NCBI GenBank assembly: GCA_031282605.1
Contig: JAITDK010000040.1
Coordinates: forward strand, 1 to 10,386
Origin: Oscillospiraceae bacterium
GTDB taxonomy: Bacteria; Bacillota; Clostridia; Christensenellales; Aristaeellaceae
Length of the DNA: 10,386 nucleotides
Direction: 5' to 3'
The notes under the pieces are model-generated. The model ran no database searches and had not been told where the DNA came from. It saw only the letters and a program-made list of their open reading frames with translations. Positions 1 through 6,037 of the stretch are shown here, piece by piece; within the stretch, counting starts at the first letter, position 1; each line of letters starts with the position of its first letter. The translations under genes were made by a program, and so were the position numbers.

Positions 1-1
1 G

Positions 2-274
2 GATTGGTTGGAGATGACGCTCGCTCAGGATCACAGCGGCGCGGCACGGTTGCTGACAAACAGCGCGTATCAGCAGCGGTTCGCGTCGGCGTTGGGCGCT
101 TACGACCAGGTCGTCGCGCTGCGGTATCCGGTGCCGGGACTGGCGCCGGTCGAGTGGGGGGTGCTGTCGCTGTCCGCGCCTCAAATCGGGCACGTGAACG
201 CGGTCGGGTTCGTCGGCGAAACGGATGGCGAAACGTGGCGGATCGACCGGGTCATACCGTACGGCGGAACGTAA
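2..274 (+). CDS. 3' end of an unidentified protein (5' end outside window)
   Basis: An open frame enters from the left edge and ends at TAA 272-274, giving about 90 C-terminal residues starting D-W-L-E-M-T. An in-frame TTG (8) and ATG (14) exist, but no ribosome binding site can be judged so close to the edge, so I read it as a truncated longer gene. The segment has a helical-looking first half (AARLLTNSAYQQRFASALGAYDQ) and a beta-rich, Gly/Val-rich second half ending IDRVIPYGGT. I do not recognise a family. Its third codon positions are GC-rich, like the neighbouring genes, which supports coding. It converges on the importer operon, with only 2 nt between its stop and the stop at 277-279. 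Confidence 0.55.
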   Translation, partial: DWLEMTLAQDHSGAARLLTNSAYQQRFASALGAYDQVVALRYPVPGLAPVEWGVLSLSAPQIGHVNAVGFVGETDGETWRIDRVIPYGGT

Positions 275-276
275 TC

Positions 277-1257
277 CTACCTTCCGCTCTTGTCATAGGG
301 AACGCCGCTGGCCCTGGGCGCTTGCGAGTGCTTGCTTGTGAGCGCCAACGCTATCAGAGTGGTGATATATGGTATCATCTTGTATATATCGCTGGGGATG
401 GGCAGGGACTTCAGCACTGGTACGCCGGAGTAGGCGGAGGCGATCGTCTTCATCAGCCCGAAGAACAGCGCTGCCAGGAACACCCGGACAGGCCGCCATT
501 GCCCGAATATCAGCACGGCCAGGGCGAGGAACCCATACCCCGACACGGTAGCGTTGAAGTCGGTAGAGGTCGGTATCACGAATACCAGTCCGCCGACGCC
601 CGCCAGCGCGCCTGAGATCAGCGTCCCCGCGTAACGGATATGGTACACGTTCACCCCGACCGAGTCCGCCGCCTGCGGATGTTCGCCGCACGCGCGCAGA
701 CGCAGGCCGAACTTCGTCTTATATAGCGTCACTGCCGCGATTATTAGTATCGCGAACCCCAGGAACGTTGTGATATACGTATTCTTGAACAGCAGCGGCC
801 CTATGAACGGTATGTCGCCCAGTATCGGCACGCTGGCCAGCCTGAATGTATTCCTAAACTGTACCTGCTGCACATGGTTGTCCTGAAACGTGCGCGCTAC
901 GTATATCGCGATGGCCGGCGCGGCCATGTTCAGCGCCGTGCCCGATATGGTCTGGTCGCTGCGCAGGTTGATGGACGCGTACGCATGCGGCAGCGTGAAC
1001 AGCATCCCCGATCCCGCCGCCATCAGCAGCGCCAGGCACAACAACCCTTGCCCGCTCATCGTGTCCTGCAGGCGGTTGATCAGGAATAATGACGAGAACG
1101 CGCCTATAACCATTATCCCCTCTAACGCGATATTGACCACGCCCGCTCGCTCGGAGAACATTCCGCCCAGCGCGACGATCAACAGCGGTATCGAGAAATA
1201 CCACATCTGCTGCACAAGGAATACTATGACAGGCCACGCTCCGGTTGATTCAGTCAT
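277..1257 (-). CDS. Nucleoside-type ABC transporter permease (NupQ/BmpC-like)
   Basis: This 326-aa polytopic membrane protein is the second permease of a BMP-type nucleoside/purine ABC importer (branched-chain permease superfamily). Family hallmarks visible are FSERAGVVNIALEGIM (residues 34-49), LRSDQTISGTALNMAAPA (98-115), the cytoplasmic ATPase-contact loop FGLRLRACGEHPQAADSVGV (183-202), GYGFLALAVLIFGQWRP (240-256) and a C-terminal PYDKSGR tail. Hydrophobic stretches recur through the chain (about 20-55, 70-90, 160-180, 210-230, 240-275, 295-308). The ATG at 1257 has an AGGAGG about 8 nt upstream and overlaps the end of the preceding permease gene by 8 nt, so translation is probably coupled. 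It is the last gene of the operon. The family and role are secure. The exact substrate (purine nucleoside, deoxynucleoside or other) is inferred from homology only. Confidence 0.93.
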   Translation of the reverse strand: MTESTGAWPVIVFLVQQMWYFSIPLLIVALGGMFSERAGVVNIALEGIMVIGAFSSLFLINRLQDTMSGQGLLCLALLMAAGSGMLFTLPHAYASINLRSDQTISGTALNMAAPAIAIYVARTFQDNHVQQVQFRNTFRLASVPILGDIPFIGPLLFKNTYITTFLGFAILIIAAVTLYKTKFGLRLRACGEHPQAADSVGVNVYHIRYAGTLISGALAGVGGLVFVIPTSTDFNATVSGYGFLALAVLIFGQWRPVRVFLAALFFGLMKTIASAYSGVPVLKSLPIPSDIYKMIPYITTLIALALTSKHSQAPRASGVPYDKSGR

Positions 1258-2419
1258 GCTTGCTTGCCTCCTGCGCGTCCGCCAATCCCTCGCGCCGTTT
1301 AGCGGAGCGGCTGTTCAGCCGCGATTGAATCGCGCCTATCGCCTGACGCATCAGCAGCGCGAACGCGCTGAAGTAGATAATCACCGCTATGATAATGTCG
1401 ATGATCTGGGGCATGTATTCCAGCCGCTGCAGGTAGTACCCGCCTTGGTCGATATGCGCGACGAACAGCGCGGAGAATATGATCCCTATCGGGTTGGACA
1501 GTCCCAGCAGCGCGACCGGTATGCCGTTAAACCCTTGCGCGGACAGCGTTTCCACAACGTTGATATGCAGTCCGCCCGCCGGAGCCAGGTACATCAGCCC
1601 GCCCGCAATACCAGATAACGAACCCGCTATCGTCAGTGATAACAGTATGCTGCGCTTCTCCTGGATTCCGGCGTATTTGCTGGCATAGCGGTTCAGGCCG
1701 CAGGCCTTCAACTCATAACCGAACACGGTCTTGTTCAGTATGATATACATCACGACGGCCAGCGCGAGCGCGATATATATCCCGCCGTTTACGCTGGACG
1801 CGTCCATGAACCGACCCTTCAGGCTGTAGAATATCTTATCCAGTCCGGCCTTCGGTATCGCGGCTCGGGTCATATCTATGGTCTGATTCTTCAGCGGGTC
1901 GTACGCGTTTGAGTTTTTAATCAGGTAATTGACCGCGTACATTCCTATATAGTTGCACATGATGCACGCGATTACCTCGTGCACGTTCAGCATTGCCTTG
2001 AACAGACCCGGGATGGCGCCCCATAGCGCTCCGGCCAGCGCGGCGGCTAGCAGCGCGGCCAGCCACAGCAGCGGCGACGGAATCCATGACGCGTTCGCGC
2101 CGACCCATATTCCGGCGAACGCCCCGACGATCAACTGACCCGGCGCGCCGATATTGAACAATCCCGTCTTGAAGCAGAACCCTACGGATAATCCCGTAAG
2201 TATCAGCGGCGTCGCATAGTACAGCGCCTGGCCGACGCCCTTCATGCCGCCGTTGAATCCGCCGGACGCGATGATGCCAACGCCGCGCACGGCTTGAGCC
2301 GGGTTGGTCGCCAGCAGGATTACGAACCCGACGGCCAGTCCGACCAGTATCGCGATGATAGAGGATAACGCGCTGGTGAATCCCGCGCCAAAGACGTTGA
2401 CCCGCTTGCGATTGGTCAT
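1250..2419 (-). CDS. Nucleoside-type ABC transporter permease (NupP/BmpB-like)
   Basis: This 389-aa protein is the first permease of the importer and would form the translocation path with the permease encoded at 277-1257. Hallmarks are an N-terminal membrane anchor (residues about 16-38), FKTGLFNIGAPGQ (83-95), NVHEVIACIMCNYI (145-158), the loop FGYELKACGLNRYASKYAGI (233-252), which has the spacing of the EAA-like ATPase-docking loop, and the SAQGFNGIPVALLGLSNP stretch (293-310). The C-terminus is a charged cytoplasmic tail. The start codon overlaps the ATPase stop by 4 nt (ATGA, 2416-2419), and AAAGGAG lies about 7 nt upstream inside the ATPase gene. Length and motifs fit NupP/YufP-type proteins. 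Substrate specificity cannot be read from the sequence. Confidence 0.93.
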   Translation of the reverse strand: MTNRKRVNVFGAGFTSALSSIIAILVGLAVGFVILLATNPAQAVRGVGIIASGGFNGGMKGVGQALYYATPLILTGLSVGFCFKTGLFNIGAPGQLIVGAFAGIWVGANASWIPSPLLWLAALLAAALAGALWGAIPGLFKAMLNVHEVIACIMCNYIGMYAVNYLIKNSNAYDPLKNQTIDMTRAAIPKAGLDKIFYSLKGRFMDASSVNGGIYIALALAVVMYIILNKTVFGYELKACGLNRYASKYAGIQEKRSILLSLTIAGSLSGIAGGLMYLAPAGGLHINVVETLSAQGFNGIPVALLGLSNPIGIIFSALFVAHIDQGGYYLQRLEYMPQIIDIIIAVIIYFSAFALLMRQAIGAIQSRLNSRSAKRREGLADAQEASKHD

Positions 2420-3963
2420 GCGTTCGCTCCTTTTGCGCGAGTGCCGGCCATATAGAGTCCCAGTTCCTGCGCCGTGGTTTTGGCGGCGTCGAGATTAGCC
2501 GTGAAGGCGCCTTCGTGTATTACGTGTACCCTATCGGATATGTTCAGCACTTCGTCCAGTTCCAGCGAGATCAGCAGTATCGCTTTGCCTTCGTCGCGCG
2601 CGGCTAGAAGGCGCTTATGTATGTACTCGATAGCGCCTACGTCCAGGCCGCGCGTCGGCTGCACCGCTATCAGTATATTCGGCAGCTCGCCCATCTCCCG
2701 CGCTATGATCGCCTTCTGTTGGTTCCCGCCCGACAGGCTCCTTGCCCGCGTCGCAGGCCCTTGTCCCGCCCGTACGTCAAAGGCGCGCATCAGACGCTCG
2801 GCATGACCGCGCATTACCGCGAACGACAGAAACCCATGCCGCTGGAACGGGTGCCTGAAATAGCTCTTCAGCGCCATGTTCTCCTCAACCGTATAATCCA
2901 GCACCAGTCCGTACGTGTGCCGATCCTCCGGTATGTGAGACATCCCCAGCAGATTCCTCGCGCGCGCCGTTGAATGAGTTATCTCCTTATCACCTATGAA
3001 TATCCGCCCCGCGTCAACCGGCGTCAGTCCGGTCAGCGCGTGAGCCAATTCCCGCTGTCCGTTGCCGTCTATACCCGCAATACACACGATCTCGCCGCCG
3101 CGCACCACAAACGACACGTCGTTGACCAACGGCTTCTGATTATGTTTGGACTTCACGGTCAGACGCTCGACCCGCAGCAGCGGTTCCGCCGTCGGTTTGG
3201 CGGGGTTTTTCGTAAGATCGAACTCTACCTTGCGGCCGACCATCAGCTCGCTCATCATCTCAATGGATGTATCGGCTACGCGCAGCGTGCCGACTGTCCG
3301 ACCCTTTCTTAACACTGTGCACCGCTCCGCCACCTGCTTGATCTCGTTCAGCTTGTGCGTTATGAACAGTATCGACTTACCCTCGGCGGCCAAACTCTTC
3401 ATTATTTTCATCAACTCGCCGATCTCTTGCGGCGTCAGCACCGCCGTCGGCTCGTCGAATATCAATATCTCGTTCTCGCGGTAGAGCATCTTCAATATCT
3501 CTACGCGCTGCTGCATTCCTACGGTGACGTCCTCAATTTTCGCGTCCGGATCTATCGACAGCCCGTATTTCTCTGACAGTGCGACGACCTGCCTTCGCGC
3601 CTGATCCGTGCGCAGCAGCCCATATCGCGTGGTCTCCACGCCCATAACGATGTTCTCCAGCGCGGTAAAGTTATGCACCAGCTTAAAGTGCTGGTGCACC
3701 ATGCCTATGCCTAGAGCGTTGGCGGCGTTGGGGCTGGCTATCGAGACGGGCTTGCCGTTCTTTAATATAACGCCTTTGTCAGGCTTGTACAGCCCGAACA
3801 GTATGCTCATCAAAGTGGACTTGCCCGCGCCATTCTCTCCCAGCAGCGCGTGAATCTCGCCGCGCCGCAGCCGCAGCGTGACGTCGTCGTTCGCGCGTAT
3901 CCCCGGGAAATCCTTTGTGACGCCGTGCATCTCGATTATGAATTCAGCGTTGCTATTTTGCAT
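2416..3963 (-). CDS. Nucleoside-type ABC transporter double ATPase (NupO-like)
   Basis: This 515-aa protein has two fused ABC ATPase domains and would power the importer from the cytoplasmic face. Domain 1 has Walker A GENGAGKST (42-50), Q-loop Gln91, a divergent signature VGMQQR (148-153), Walker B LIFDE with Asp170/Glu171, and the switch His203. Domain 2 has a degenerate Walker A (GIDGNGQRE, 297-305, no Lys-Ser/Thr), a canonical signature LSGGNQQ (410-416), Gln435 in QPTRGLD where the catalytic Glu normally sits, and Glu468 at the switch-His position. This asymmetric pattern is usual in sugar/nucleoside double ATPases (RbsA/NupO type) and does not indicate decay. The likely start is ATG 3963, with GGTGA just upstream. 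The gene follows a hairpin after the binding-protein gene and overlaps the next permease by 4 nt. Confidence 0.95.
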   Translation of the reverse strand: MQNSNAEFIIEMHGVTKDFPGIRANDDVTLRLRRGEIHALLGENGAGKSTLMSILFGLYKPDKGVILKNGKPVSIASPNAANALGIGMVHQHFKLVHNFTALENIVMGVETTRYGLLRTDQARRQVVALSEKYGLSIDPDAKIEDVTVGMQQRVEILKMLYRENEILIFDEPTAVLTPQEIGELMKIMKSLAAEGKSILFITHKLNEIKQVAERCTVLRKGRTVGTLRVADTSIEMMSELMVGRKVEFDLTKNPAKPTAEPLLRVERLTVKSKHNQKPLVNDVSFVVRGGEIVCIAGIDGNGQRELAHALTGLTPVDAGRIFIGDKEITHSTARARNLLGMSHIPEDRHTYGLVLDYTVEENMALKSYFRHPFQRHGFLSFAVMRGHAERLMRAFDVRAGQGPATRARSLSGGNQQKAIIAREMGELPNILIAVQPTRGLDVGAIEYIHKRLLAARDEGKAILLISLELDEVLNISDRVHVIHEGAFTANLDAAKTTAQELGLYMAGTRAKGANA

Positions 3964-3981
3964 ATATCACCGTAAGACAGG

Positions 3982-4016
3982 CGATAAAGGGACGGTCTCA
4001 AGGCCGTCCCTTATCG
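3982..4016 (-). terminator. Intercistronic hairpin, possible attenuator between BMP and ATPase genes
   Basis: The arms 3982-3995 and 4004-4016 pair as a 13-bp stem with one bulged base and an 8-nt loop. It lies 5 nt past the BMP stop codon and 19 nt before the ATPase start. The minus-strand sequence after the stem (CCTGTCTTACGG) has no U-run, so it is not a textbook intrinsic terminator. A partial terminator, an mRNA-processing site or a 3'-end stabiliser would each favour excess binding protein over the membrane complex, as is common in binding-protein-dependent importers. The structure is seen. The function is inferred. Confidence 0.6.
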
Positions 4017-4020
4017 TTTA

Positions 4021-5094
4021 TCACTTTACAACCGTTACCGTCACTATGTCCGATGACAGCTCGTCCGCGCTCTCTGCGTCGGCGTCCTTCTTGAGGGATA
4101 CCTCGCCCGCGACCAGCTTGGCGTATATCGCGTCGTAATCATCCTGTGTGAATGCCGTGAACTTGCTCGCTTCCATAGGCAGGCCGACGCCCTGACGATC
4201 CGCGCCCAGCACCCACGCCTCCCCGCCGGGGAACTCGCCCTTGTACGCGGCGTCAATCGCCTGGTATACGGATTCGCGCAGACCCTTAACCGCCGAGGTA
4301 ATCACGCGGTCGGATTCGCTGCTCTGATCGACGTCCACGCCGACTACCCACTTGTCCGCCGCAGCTTCCGCCGCCGCCATGACGCTGTTGCCCAGCTTGC
4401 CGCCACAGCCGAAGATTACTTCGACGCCGTCGTTGTACCATGTCGCCGCCAGCGCCTGCGCCTCGGGAGACGCCGCGAACGCGCCGGTGTAGTGGTAGTT
4501 TACGCTCACGCCGTCTATGCCCAATTCTTTCGCCGCGTACTCCGCGCCCTGCACGAAGCCGTATCCGAAGCGCACGACCGCCGGAACCGCCATGCCGCCC
4601 ATGAAGCCCAGCTTGGTGTAGCCGTCCTTCACGACCGCGTAGCCCGCCAGGAAGCCGGACTGCTCCTCGGCGTAGATGATGCCCACCGCGTTGCTCTCGG
4701 TGCGGTACTCGGCGTAATCCGCGCTGTGCGGGTTGCCGTCGATCAACACGAAGTTTACATCGGGATACATATCCTGCGCGATAAACACCGGGGTCTCGAA
4801 CAGGAATCCCGGCGTCACGACCAGCTTCGCTCCGGATTCGACGGCCAGCTGGATGCTGTCCAGGTAGGCGTCGTCGGACTGTTCCTTCGGCTGATAATAC
4901 TTGTAGCTGATCCCGTTCTCCTCGGCGTACTGCACGAGGCCTTCCCAGCTGCCTTGGTTGAACGACCGGTCGTCGATCGTGCCCAGGTCGGTCACCAGCG
5001 CCAGTTCATACGTCTCCGACGAGGCGGTGGCTATCGCGGGCGCGAGCGACGCCGCCAGCAGCACGGTCAGCATAATGGATAAGAGTCTCTTCAT
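4021..5094 (-). CDS. BMP-family nucleoside-binding protein of the ABC importer (NupN/PnrA-like), without lipobox
   Basis: This 357-aa exported protein would capture the nucleoside for the downstream ABC complex. Residues 1-24 form a signal peptide (KR start, hydrophobic core, likely signal peptidase I cleavage after AIATA). BMP hallmarks are LVTDLGTIDDRSFNQGSWEGL (33-53), PGFLF (95-99), EEQSGFLAGYAV (143-154), GCGGKLGNSVMAAAE (229-243), VVGVDVDQ (250-257) and ITSAVKGL (265-272). The only cysteine is Cys230, so there is no lipobox Cys at the signal-peptide end. BMP proteins in Gram-positive bacteria are normally lipoproteins, so this is odd. The start ATG has AGGAG about 8 nt upstream. It is the first gene of the operon, transcribed from the promoter at 5146-5174. 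Family assignment is firm. The ligand is inferred. Confidence 0.93.
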   Translation of the reverse strand: MKRLLSIMLTVLLAASLAPAIATASSETYELALVTDLGTIDDRSFNQGSWEGLVQYAEENGISYKYYQPKEQSDDAYLDSIQLAVESGAKLVVTPGFLFETPVFIAQDMYPDVNFVLIDGNPHSADYAEYRTESNAVGIIYAEEQSGFLAGYAVVKDGYTKLGFMGGMAVPAVVRFGYGFVQGAEYAAKELGIDGVSVNYHYTGAFAASPEAQALAATWYNDGVEVIFGCGGKLGNSVMAAAEAAADKWVVGVDVDQSSESDRVITSAVKGLRESVYQAIDAAYKGEFPGGEAWVLGADRQGVGLPMEASKFTAFTQDDYDAIYAKLVAGEVSLKKDADAESADELSSDIVTVTVVK

Positions 5095-5145
5095 TTCTTT
5101 TCTCCTCTCGCGGTTGGGTGGATGGAGACACAGTTTTACACGGTT

Positions 5146-5174
5146 ATGTTATCTGTCCGCGCGAGACTTGTCAA
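5146..5174 (-). promoter_or_regulatory. Sigma-A-type promoter of the nucleoside importer operon
   Basis: On the minus strand a perfect -35 TTGACA (5169-5174) is followed by a 17-nt spacer and a -10 TAACAT (5146-5151, 4 of 6 consensus bases). Transcription would start near 5139, leaving a leader of about 45 nt before the BMP start codon at 5094. That is too short for a known purine riboswitch. Any purine control would have to be by a protein acting at or near the promoter, and no clear operator is seen. Confidence 0.78.
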
Positions 5175-5226
5175 GAGGAGGGGGAATTTTACTATTATTT
5201 GGCGAACCGTCTGCGGGCAAGAGGAA

Positions 5227-5252
5227 AGGGATCCGGCGGTTGCCGGATCCCT
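5227..5252 (-). terminator. Perfect 11-bp stem-loop terminator downstream of the small Cys-rich gene
   Basis: AGGGATCCGGC (5227-5237) pairs perfectly with GCCGGATCCCT (5242-5252) across a 4-nt loop. Read on the minus strand, the stem is followed by the pyrimidine tract TTCCTCTT, so it can end transcripts of the gene at 5307-5582 before the importer promoter. The plus-strand side is also T-rich (from 5255), so some bidirectional activity is possible. A 12-nt perfect palindrome (CGCTGATCAGCG, 5286-5297) lies between the stop codon and this hairpin. Confidence 0.7.
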
Positions 5253-5306
5253 ATGTATTGTTTCTTTATCGTTTCTTTGGTATAGCGCTGATCAGCGTTT
5301 GCGGGA

Positions 5307-5582
5307 TCAGACGATCTCTTCGAAGTCGTCGAATCCGGCGGAGAAGGGCATATTTTGGGGAGAAATCGTCACGCCCTTGCAGAAATCAGGGATTGGGATG
5401 AAACAGCGGCTGTCATACAGACCGGGGCCCGCCGGAATACCGCCCTGACCGCAGCAGTTTTCATTGCCATAGCCATAGAATCCGCCTGATGTGTTGAGGC
5501 TTCCTCCGCATACGCTGCACGCGCATCCGCTCTGGTTGCCGCTTCCATAATAACTATTGTAGTAACCGCAAGACTGTGCCAT
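5307..5582 (-). CDS. Small Gly/Tyr/Cys-rich protein of unknown function with CxCxxC motif
   Basis: This 91-aa protein is of a family I do not recognise. It has two parts. Residues 1-48 are low-complexity Gly/Tyr/Ser/Asn with cysteines at 5, 20, 22, 25, 43 and 44, including a CxCxxC. Residues 49-91 are more ordinary, with Cys60 and Cys68, proline-rich turns and an acidic C-terminus (FDDFEEIV). There is no signal peptide or membrane segment. Coding is supported by a strong AGGAAGGAA site 9 nt before the ATG and by a terminator about 55 nt past the stop. The composition resembles small structural or crosslinked proteins such as spore-coat or exosporium components, and a metal-binding or modified-peptide precursor is also possible. 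None of these is demonstrated. No modification enzyme is encoded nearby. Confidence 0.75.
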   Translation of the reverse strand: MAQSCGYYNSYYGSGNQSGCACSVCGGSLNTSGGFYGYGNENCCGQGGIPAGPGLYDSRCFIPIPDFCKGVTISPQNMPFSAGFDDFEEIV

Positions 5583-5586
5583 AAAA

Positions 5587-5616
5587 TTGACTTCCTTCCT
5601 GTCAAATATTTTTGAC
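5587..5616 (-). promoter_or_regulatory. Leader of the small Cys-rich gene: overlapping inverted repeats around the ribosome binding site
   Basis: On the minus strand the leader reads GTCAAA-AATA-TTTGAC (5616-5601), then AGGAAGGAA (5600-5592), then GTCAA (5591-5587). The middle element TTGAC can pair either with the upstream GTCAA or with the downstream GTCAA. The second pairing would place the whole ribosome binding site in a 9-nt loop. The stems are only 5-6 bp and AT-rich, so this could be a protein operator, a weak translational switch, or chance. Confidence 0.35.
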
Positions 5617-5716
5617 GTCGTCCCGGAGCAGCGCCGTCCGCGGTATGCGGATCGGATACTCGCAGATTCTCTTTGGTTCCGGACGAGCGCGGCGTCGCGT
5701 CCGGTTCATAAGTACC

Positions 5717-5736
5717 CCGCCTGGATTACCAGGCGG
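5717..5736. repeat. Perfect 8-bp inverted repeat (hairpin) in the intergenic region
   Basis: CCGCCTGG (5717-5724) and CCAGGCGG (5729-5736) flank ATTA. No T-run follows on either strand, so an intrinsic terminator is unlikely. It lies about 135 nt upstream of the small Cys-rich gene and may be part of its leader. Confidence 0.5.
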
Positions 5737-6037
5737 CCGCCGCCCGTGGAAAGTGGTTTCCCCGCTTCCTTAATATGGGTATGTGGTACGGAGTCGCCGC
5801 GTCACGCTCCAAGGGCGCTTTACCGGGAAAATGTACAACGCTTCCGTAGTTTATTTATTGTTTCATCAGTGTTTTGGACGCCGCCTGCGGCTGGAATCCT
5901 CATTGGTTTCAAGGCGTTTTGAACGGCGCCGGCTCAGGCTGCCCGGGCGAGATGGTAGAGAAGACCTCGCTTTGGTATTCCCGGGTTTTATGTGCCGGAT
6001 CGTCCATGATCCGCGCTTGTGGGGTGATCGGCAAGCC

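Larger units (their letters stand above)
5583..6037. other. 455-bp intergenic region with hairpins and no convincing gene
   Basis: This stretch separates the end of the beta-helix gene from the small Cys-rich gene, both on the minus strand. Open frames here are Arg/Pro-rich on both strands and lack ribosome binding sites, as expected of GC-rich noncoding DNA. Visible structures are a perfect 8-bp hairpin with a 4-nt loop (5717-5724 with 5729-5736), a 7-bp inverted repeat (5679-5685 with 5698-5704), a 6-bp stem (CGGATC/GATCCG) around 5998-6015, and an AT-rich block at 5847-5877. The promoter of the small gene should lie here, but I found no good -35/-10 pair with a 16-18 nt spacer. A long structured leader or a small RNA is possible. 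Confidence 0.5.

Noticed and set aside
2416..3963. Second ATPase half lacks the Walker A Lys-Thr, the catalytic Glu and the switch His, suggesting a broken gene.
   Set aside because: This asymmetric loss is the normal state in NupO/RbsA-type double ATPases. The first half supplies a complete Walker A and B while the second supplies a canonical signature, so one composite site stays intact.
2474..4138. Several long plus-strand frames opposite the ATPase and BMP genes.
   Set aside because: They are antisense shadows produced by the strong codon bias of the minus-strand genes. None has a recognisable domain or a ribosome binding site.
5095..5139. Possible purine riboswitch in the leader of the nucleoside importer operon.
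   Set aside because: The leader from the clear promoter is only about 45 nt and lacks the conserved purine-aptamer core, so it is too short for a known purine riboswitch.
5602..5709. A 35-aa Arg-rich frame on the minus strand (MNRTRRRARPE...), starting at 5709 with GGGG upstream.
   Set aside because: The composition is what random GC-rich DNA gives, the ribosome binding site is weak, and the frame runs into the leader of the well-supported small gene.
5587..5922. A plus-strand frame of about 111 codons in the intergenic region.
   Set aside because: It has no ribosome binding site, is rich in Arg/Pro/Ser without any recognisable motif, and overlaps other equally long frames, as expected of GC-rich noncoding DNA.
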